A stretch of 10,264 nucleotides of DNA from JACQFK01 sp041482015 (GTDB lineage: Bacteria; Planctomycetota; MHYJ01; JACPRB01): positions 1 through 10,264 of the forward strand of contig JBGPCZ010000191.1 of NCBI GenBank assembly GCA_041482015.1. Direction: 5' to 3'. Every line of letters starts with the position of its first letter. The first letter of the stretch is position 1. The notes beneath the pieces were generated by a model. That model was not told where the DNA came from. It saw only the letters and a list, made by a program, of their open reading frames with translations, and made no database searches. The position numbers and the translations under genes are program-made. Below, in pieces: positions 6,609 through 10,264 of the stretch.

Positions 6609-7784
6609 ATGGCCTACGAGTTCTCGACCCGCGCCATCCACCAGGGCCAGCCCAACGACGAGGGCACCGGCGCCGTGAACGTGCCCATCTACCAGACCTC
6701 GACCTTCGGCCAGGAGACGCCCGGCGTCCACAAGGGCTATGTCTACGCCCGCACCGGGAACCCTAGCCGCACCGCGCTCGAGGAGTGTCTCGCGTCGCTC
6801 GAGGACGGCGGCAAGTTCGGCCTCGCCTTCGCCAGCGGCATGGCCGCCATCAACAACGTCCTCAACCTGCTCAAGTCCGGCGACCACGTCGTGACCTGCC
6901 AGGACCTCTACGGCGGCGCGTACCGCATCTTCACCAAGCTCTATGAAAAGTTCGGCGTCAAGTTCACGTTCGTCGACGCGACGAAGCTCGAGGCCATCGA
7001 GAAGGCGTTCACCCCCCAGACGAAACTGCTCTGGCTCGAGACGCCCTCGAATCCGCTGCTGCGCATCATCGATCTCGCCGGCGCGGCCGCCATCGCGAAG
7101 AAGCGGAACGCCCTCGTGGTCATGGACAACACGTTCGCCTCGCCCTACCTCCAGTCGCCCTTCAAGCTCGGCACCGACATCATCGTCCACTCGACCACGA
7201 AGTACATCAACGGGCACTCGGACGTCCTGGGCGGCGCGATCATCACCGCCCAGCAGGAACTCCACGACCAGCTCAAGTTCTTCCAGAACGCCGTCGGAGC
7301 CGTGCCCGCCCCCATGGACTGCTTCCTCACGCTCCGCGGCGTGAAGACCCTCGCCGTCCGCATGGACCGCCACTGCGAGAACGCGAGGAAGATCGCCGAG
7401 TATTTCTCCAAGCATCCGAAGATTTCGAAAGTCTACTTCCCCGGGTTGCCCACGCACCCCGGCCACGACATCGCGAAGAAACAGATGAAGGACTTCGGCG
7501 CGATGGTTTCGATCGAGCTCAAGGCCGACATCGAGGAGACGAAGAAGTTCACCTCCAACGTCGAGCTCTGGACGCTGGCCGAGAGCCTGGGCGGCGTGAA
7601 GAGCCTCCTCTGCCAGCCGGCCACGATGACCCACGCGTCGGTCGATCCCGCCATGCGCCGGCAGGTCGGCATCGCCGACGGCCTCATCCGCCTCTCGATC
7701 GGCCTGGAGGACGTGCGCGACCTGATCCGCGATCTCGAGCAGGCGCTCGAGAAGGTGAAGGTCAGCCAGCCGGTGCCGGTTTGA
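6609..7784 (+). CDS. metB: Cystathionine gamma-synthase/gamma-lyase family PLP enzyme
   Basis: This 391-residue enzyme belongs to the Cys/Met-metabolism PLP family and has normal full length. Visible landmarks are YARTGNPSR (46-54, cofactor-phosphate and substrate contacts from the partner subunit), FASGMAA (74-80), LETPSNP (143-149), the cofactor aspartate in VMDNTF (D173), the PLP lysine in HSTTKYINGHSD (K198), ESLGGVKSL (325-333) and RLSIGLED (361-368). These fit cystathionine gamma-synthase, which joins an O-acylhomoserine to cysteine, or cystathionine gamma-lyase, which cleaves cystathionine. Sequence alone does not separate them here. Co-transcription with homoserine dehydrogenase, which makes the homoserine skeleton, favours the synthase role (metB) over mccB. 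The start follows GGAGG, and the stop overlaps the next gene (TTGA). A near-consensus promoter lies directly upstream. Confidence 0.9.
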   Translation: MAYEFSTRAIHQGQPNDEGTGAVNVPIYQTSTFGQETPGVHKGYVYARTGNPSRTALEECLASLEDGGKFGLAFASGMAAINNVLNLLKSGDHVVTCQDLYGGAYRIFTKLYEKFGVKFTFVDATKLEAIEKAFTPQTKLLWLETPSNPLLRIIDLAGAAAIAKKRNALVVMDNTFASPYLQSPFKLGTDIIVHSTTKYINGHSDVLGGAIITAQQELHDQLKFFQNAVGAVPAPMDCFLTLRGVKTLAVRMDRHCENARKIAEYFSKHPKISKVYFPGLPTHPGHDIAKKQMKDFGAMVSIELKADIEETKKFTSNVELWTLAESLGGVKSLLCQPATMTHASVDPAMRRQVGIADGLIRLSIGLEDVRDLIRDLEQALEKVKVSQPVPV

Positions 7785-9064
7785 AAAAGGTCCGGATCGG
7801 GCTCCTCGGCTGCGGCACGGTCGGAAGCGGCCTGGTCGAGCTGATCCGCCGCAACCGCGCGGTCGTCGCCGACCGCACGGGCGTCGAGCTCGAGGTCCAG
7901 CGCGTCCTCATCCGCGACCTGAAGAAGGAACGGCCCGTCGAGAAATCGCTCCTCACCACCGACGCCGCGACGATCCTCGACGCGAAGGACGTCGACATTG
8001 TCGTCGAGCTGATCGGCGGCATCGAGCCCGCGAAGGCCCACCTCCTCCGCGCGATCGACGCGGGCAAGAACGTCGTCACCGCGAACAAGGCGCTCCTGGC
8101 GCAGTCGGGCGCGGAGCTCTTCCGCCGCGCGGCCGACCGCCGCGTGCGAATCGGCTTCGAGGCCTCGGTCTGCGGCGGCATCCCCATCATCCGCGCGATC
8201 ACCGCGGGGCTCGTGGGCAACCGCATCTCGACGATGGTCGGGATCGTGAACGGGACGTGCAACTACATCCTGACCCGGATGACCGAGGAGAAGTGCACGT
8301 TCGCGACGGCGCTCGCGGAGGCGCAGAAGCTCGGCTTCGCCGAGGCCGACCCGTCGCTCGACATCGACGGCCACGACGCGGCCCAGAAGCTCCAGATCCT
8401 GGCCGAACTCGCGTTCGGCGCGGAACTCGATCGCGTGGCCTTCCCCGTCGAGGGCATCCGGCCGATCGAGGAGGAGGACATCCGGAGCGCGGCGGAGCTG
8501 GGCTACGTCCTAAAGCACATCGTGGTCGGAAAGGACCTGGGCGACTCGCTCGACCTCCGGGCCCACCCGGCGCTCCTGCCCAACGTCCACCCACTCGCCC
8601 ACGTGCGAAACGAATTCAACAGCGTCCTTCTCCGCGGCGACGCCGTCGACGAGATGATCTTCACCGGGAAGGGCGCGGGCTCGCTGCCGACCGCGAGCGC
8701 CGTCCTTTCGGACATCATCGACATCTCGAAGAACGGCCATGGCCACGCGGAGGCGGTCTGGCACATCCCCGAGAGCGCGAACCGGCCGATCGCCACCGAC
8801 CTCGAGTCGAAATACTATCTTCGCTTCCCGATCCGTGACGTGCCCGGCGTGATCGGGCTCATCGCGACCGCTCTCGGGAACCGCGGCGTCTCGATTTCCC
8901 ACGCGTCGGCAACGCTCGTCGAGGGCAAGCCGGGCTGCGGCCATGTCAAGATCCTCGCCCACCGCTGCCGCGAAAGCGCGCTCAAGAAAGCGATCGAGGA
9001 GATCACGCGCCTCCCCGTGCTCGCGGGCAAGCCGGTCATGATCCGGATCTTCGAGGAAGGTTAG
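7781..9064 (+). CDS. hom: Homoserine dehydrogenase with C-terminal ACT domain
   Basis: This enzyme reduces aspartate semialdehyde to homoserine with NAD(P)H, the branch step to threonine, methionine and isoleucine. The 427-residue length fits the monofunctional bacterial enzyme. Visible are the nucleotide-binding GLLGCGTVGSG (7-17), TANKALLA (100-107), GGIPII (132-137), NGTCNYIL (157-164) and EADPSLDIDGHDAAQKL (188-204), whose D199 and K203 match the catalytic Asp and Lys of the family. GKGAGSLPTASAV (297-309) closes the catalytic part. An ACT domain (about 346-425: DVPGVIGLIATALGNRGVSI) is the likely feedback site, usually for threonine. The start is TTG at 7781, overlapping the previous stop by 4 bp. 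A start further in would cut the dinucleotide-binding strand, so translation is probably coupled to the upstream gene. No aspartokinase is fused or adjacent. Confidence 0.96.
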   Translation: MKKVRIGLLGCGTVGSGLVELIRRNRAVVADRTGVELEVQRVLIRDLKKERPVEKSLLTTDAATILDAKDVDIVVELIGGIEPAKAHLLRAIDAGKNVVTANKALLAQSGAELFRRAADRRVRIGFEASVCGGIPIIRAITAGLVGNRISTMVGIVNGTCNYILTRMTEEKCTFATALAEAQKLGFAEADPSLDIDGHDAAQKLQILAELAFGAELDRVAFPVEGIRPIEEEDIRSAAELGYVLKHIVVGKDLGDSLDLRAHPALLPNVHPLAHVRNEFNSVLLRGDAVDEMIFTGKGAGSLPTASAVLSDIIDISKNGHGHAEAVWHIPESANRPIATDLESKYYLRFPIRDVPGVIGLIATALGNRGVSISHASATLVEGKPGCGHVKILAHRCRESALKKAIEEITRLPVLAGKPVMIRIFEEG

Positions 9065-9107
9065 GACCGGGCGGTCACGGCCGGCCGGCCGCACCGTCCA
9101 ATTTCCG

Positions 9108-10040
9108 ATGGCCACCCCCACCCGCCGCTCCCTCCGGTTGCTCCTCGATCGGGACTCCTATGCACCGGGCGAGACCGTTCGCGGGACCGTCGAACTTCTT
9201 CTTCCCAAGCCCCTGCGCACCCGCGGCATCCGCGTCTACCTCGTGGGCACCGAGGAGACCGAGATCACGGTGAGCCGCGGTTCCGGCAGAAACCGGACTT
9301 CGACCACCTACCGGTCGCAGAGCGGGATCCTCTCCCGGGGCTTCGTCCTGTTCGGCGGTCAGCCCGTGGGGATGATGAAGGCGCTGGGGGAGGCGATCGA
9401 GAGCCTCACCCACTCGCTCGTCTATCCCCTCCTCCCGGCCGGCCGGCACGAGTACCCTTTTGAGTTCGAGCTCCCGGACGACGCGCTCCCCACCTGGTCG
9501 GGCACCCACGCGACGGTCGCCTACTCGATCCGCGCGGAAGTCGACGTCCCCGTCGGTCCGGATCTCCGTTTCAATGGAGGTCTCTACGTCATCCCTCCCG
9601 AATCGTGGACCATCGCCCCCGGCCGGAGGGCCGAGCGCCACGTGCCGGGCGGCCTTCTCGCTTCCCTCCAGGCGGACGTCTCGACGGACTTCGAATTCAA
9701 CGGGTGCCCGCTCGGGTGGAAGGAGCGGCTCGAGGGGCGGCTCCTCGTCCGGAACCGCTCGTCGAAGAAGATCCGCGGGGCGACGATCTCGCTCCTCTCC
9801 GTGGAACATGCGGAGGCCCGGGGATGCGTCCGCAACACGACCTCGGTGGTCCTGACGGGCTTCTTCAAGACGCCCGATCCCGCCGCCGCCGCCCACGACA
9901 TCACCTTTGGATTCGTGCTCGATCCGAGCCTGGCGCCGTACCAGGGCTCGAACTCGCGCGTGGTCTACTGGCTCCAGGCGGAGCTCGACATCAAGTTCGC
10001 GGGCGATCCGATGATCCAAGTCCCCCTCGAGATCGTGTGA
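9108..10040 (+). CDS. Arrestin-fold (arrestin/Spo0M-like) protein
   Basis: This 310-residue soluble protein has no signal peptide or membrane segment. Its N-terminal half has the arrestin-N pattern: a first strand with RDSYAPGETVRGTVEL (15-30), a GIRVYLVGTEETE strand (40-52), then LLPAGRHEYPFEFELPDDAL (108-127) and GTHATVAYSIRAEVDVP (132-148). The C-terminal half (about 185-310) looks like an arrestin-C domain, with KERLEGRLLVRNRSSKKIRG (205-224) and a final VVYWLQAELDIKF followed by PMIQVPLEIV. Bacterial members of this fold include sporulation-control protein Spo0M; most have no known function and may act as scaffolds. An insertion at about 53-105 with a basic, Ser/Thr-rich patch is unlike the standard fold. 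The start has no strong ribosome site. The gene follows hom by 43 bp, so it may be transcribed with it, though the roles look unrelated. Confidence 0.75.
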   Translation: MATPTRRSLRLLLDRDSYAPGETVRGTVELLLPKPLRTRGIRVYLVGTEETEITVSRGSGRNRTSTTYRSQSGILSRGFVLFGGQPVGMMKALGEAIESLTHSLVYPLLPAGRHEYPFEFELPDDALPTWSGTHATVAYSIRAEVDVPVGPDLRFNGGLYVIPPESWTIAPGRRAERHVPGGLLASLQADVSTDFEFNGCPLGWKERLEGRLLVRNRSSKKIRGATISLLSVEHAEARGCVRNTTSVVLTGFFKTPDPAAAAHDITFGFVLDPSLAPYQGSNSRVVYWLQAELDIKFAGDPMIQVPLEIV

Positions 10041-10056
10041 CGGTGTTGAGTAGGTG

Positions 10057-10264
10057 ATGATTCGCCGGCTCGCCGCCCTCCCGATCGCGCTCCTCCTCGC
10101 GGCCTGGGGACCGCACCCCGAGATCACCGACGCGGGGCTCGCCCCGCTCGGGAAGGACCACGCGCTCGTGGCCCGGCTCGGCCCCGAGGCCGCGAAGCTT
10201 CGCGATTATTGCTGGATGGCCGACTACCGCCGAAGCCTGCGCGAGGACTACTATCCCGACGACT
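10057..10264 (+). CDS. Secreted protein, N-terminal part, zinc-dependent phospholipase C/S1-P1-like (runs off the window)
   Basis: This is an open frame from ATG 10057 to the window end: 69 complete codons, cut at the 3' side. The first 16 residues (MIRRLAALPIALLLAA) are a short signal peptide. The next residues read WGPHPEITDAGLAPLG. Enzymes of the zinc-dependent phospholipase C and S1/P1 nuclease superfamily have a mature N-terminal Trp whose amino group binds zinc and an early His ligand. Cleavage after A16 would expose W17, with H20 close by. DYCWMADYR and EDYYPDD (50-69) add acidic residues and a region that could carry further ligands. A GTG at 10054 abuts the ATG. The start follows the arrestin-like stop by 16 bp with a weak ribosome site. 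Family assignment from 69 residues is tentative. Confidence 0.6.
   Translation, partial: MIRRLAALPIALLLAAWGPHPEITDAGLAPLGKDHALVARLGPEAAKLRDYCWMADYRRSLREDYYPDD

Noticed and set aside
6549..7634. A 361-codon minus-strand frame opposite the cystathionine synthase/lyase gene
   Set aside because: Antisense shadow; the composition is skewed to Val/Glu/Arg/Leu/Gly and no domain is visible.
9065..9107. Terminator between hom and the arrestin-like gene (GACCG-GG-CGGTC hairpin and GGCC repeats)
   Set aside because: The stem is only about five base pairs with a tiny loop and no T tract follows; the GGCC repeats at 9079-9090 are ordinary for this composition.
9075..10127. A 350-codon minus-strand frame opposite the arrestin-like gene
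   Set aside because: The translation is low-complexity and Arg/Glu/Gly-rich, while the plus-strand frame has coherent beta-strand motifs of a known fold.

Overview
The window is strongly GC-rich, with G/C favoured at third codon positions, and is densely packed with genes. An ECF-type sigma factor followed by a FecR-domain anti-sigma-like protein with a carbohydrate-binding-like C-terminus, next to a MoxR/DUF58/BatA group, is typical of the PVC superphylum. A Planctomycetota bacterium, probably environmental or metagenome-derived, is the best guess. This is inferred from gene content and style; there is no rRNA or marker gene to confirm it.

Left half (1 to 5169, all minus strand): reading from right to left along the window, the order is sigma-70 family (ECF-like) factor, then a 690-residue one-pass membrane protein with two tandem FecR domains and a LamG-like C-terminus, then a MoxR AAA+ ATPase, then a DUF58 VWA protein, then the start of a BatA-like membrane-anchored VWA protein cut by the window edge. 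Gaps are a 4-bp overlap, 43 bp and 7 bp, so these look like one transcription unit. The last gap (141 bp) holds a composite inverted-repeat element built on four AAATCCC units. The likely logic is a sigma/anti-sigma pair sitting upstream of an ATPase plus VWA surface/stress module.

Centre (5170 to 5377): a divergent intergenic region. A candidate housekeeping promoter drives a tiny standalone FHA protein on the plus strand. It is followed by a perfect 16-bp inverted repeat and a tandem CCTATAG pair, then by a small four-helix membrane protein and an extended-N-terminus YidD.

Right half (6522 to 10264, plus strand): a near-consensus sigma-70 promoter with a palindrome embedded in its spacer precedes a cystathionine gamma-synthase/lyase family gene, which overlaps a TTG-started homoserine dehydrogenase by 4 bp (a methionine/threonine-branch pair). 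Next come a bacterial arrestin-fold protein and the first 69 codons of a secreted protein resembling zinc-dependent phospholipase C/S1-P1-type enzymes.

I see no rRNA, tRNA, CRISPR array, transposase or phage gene. The less ordinary items are the sigma/double-FecR/MoxR/DUF58/BatA arrangement, the two non-coding repeat elements, the orphan FHA protein, the promoter with an internal palindrome and the arrestin-like protein. None of these by itself proves a new system.
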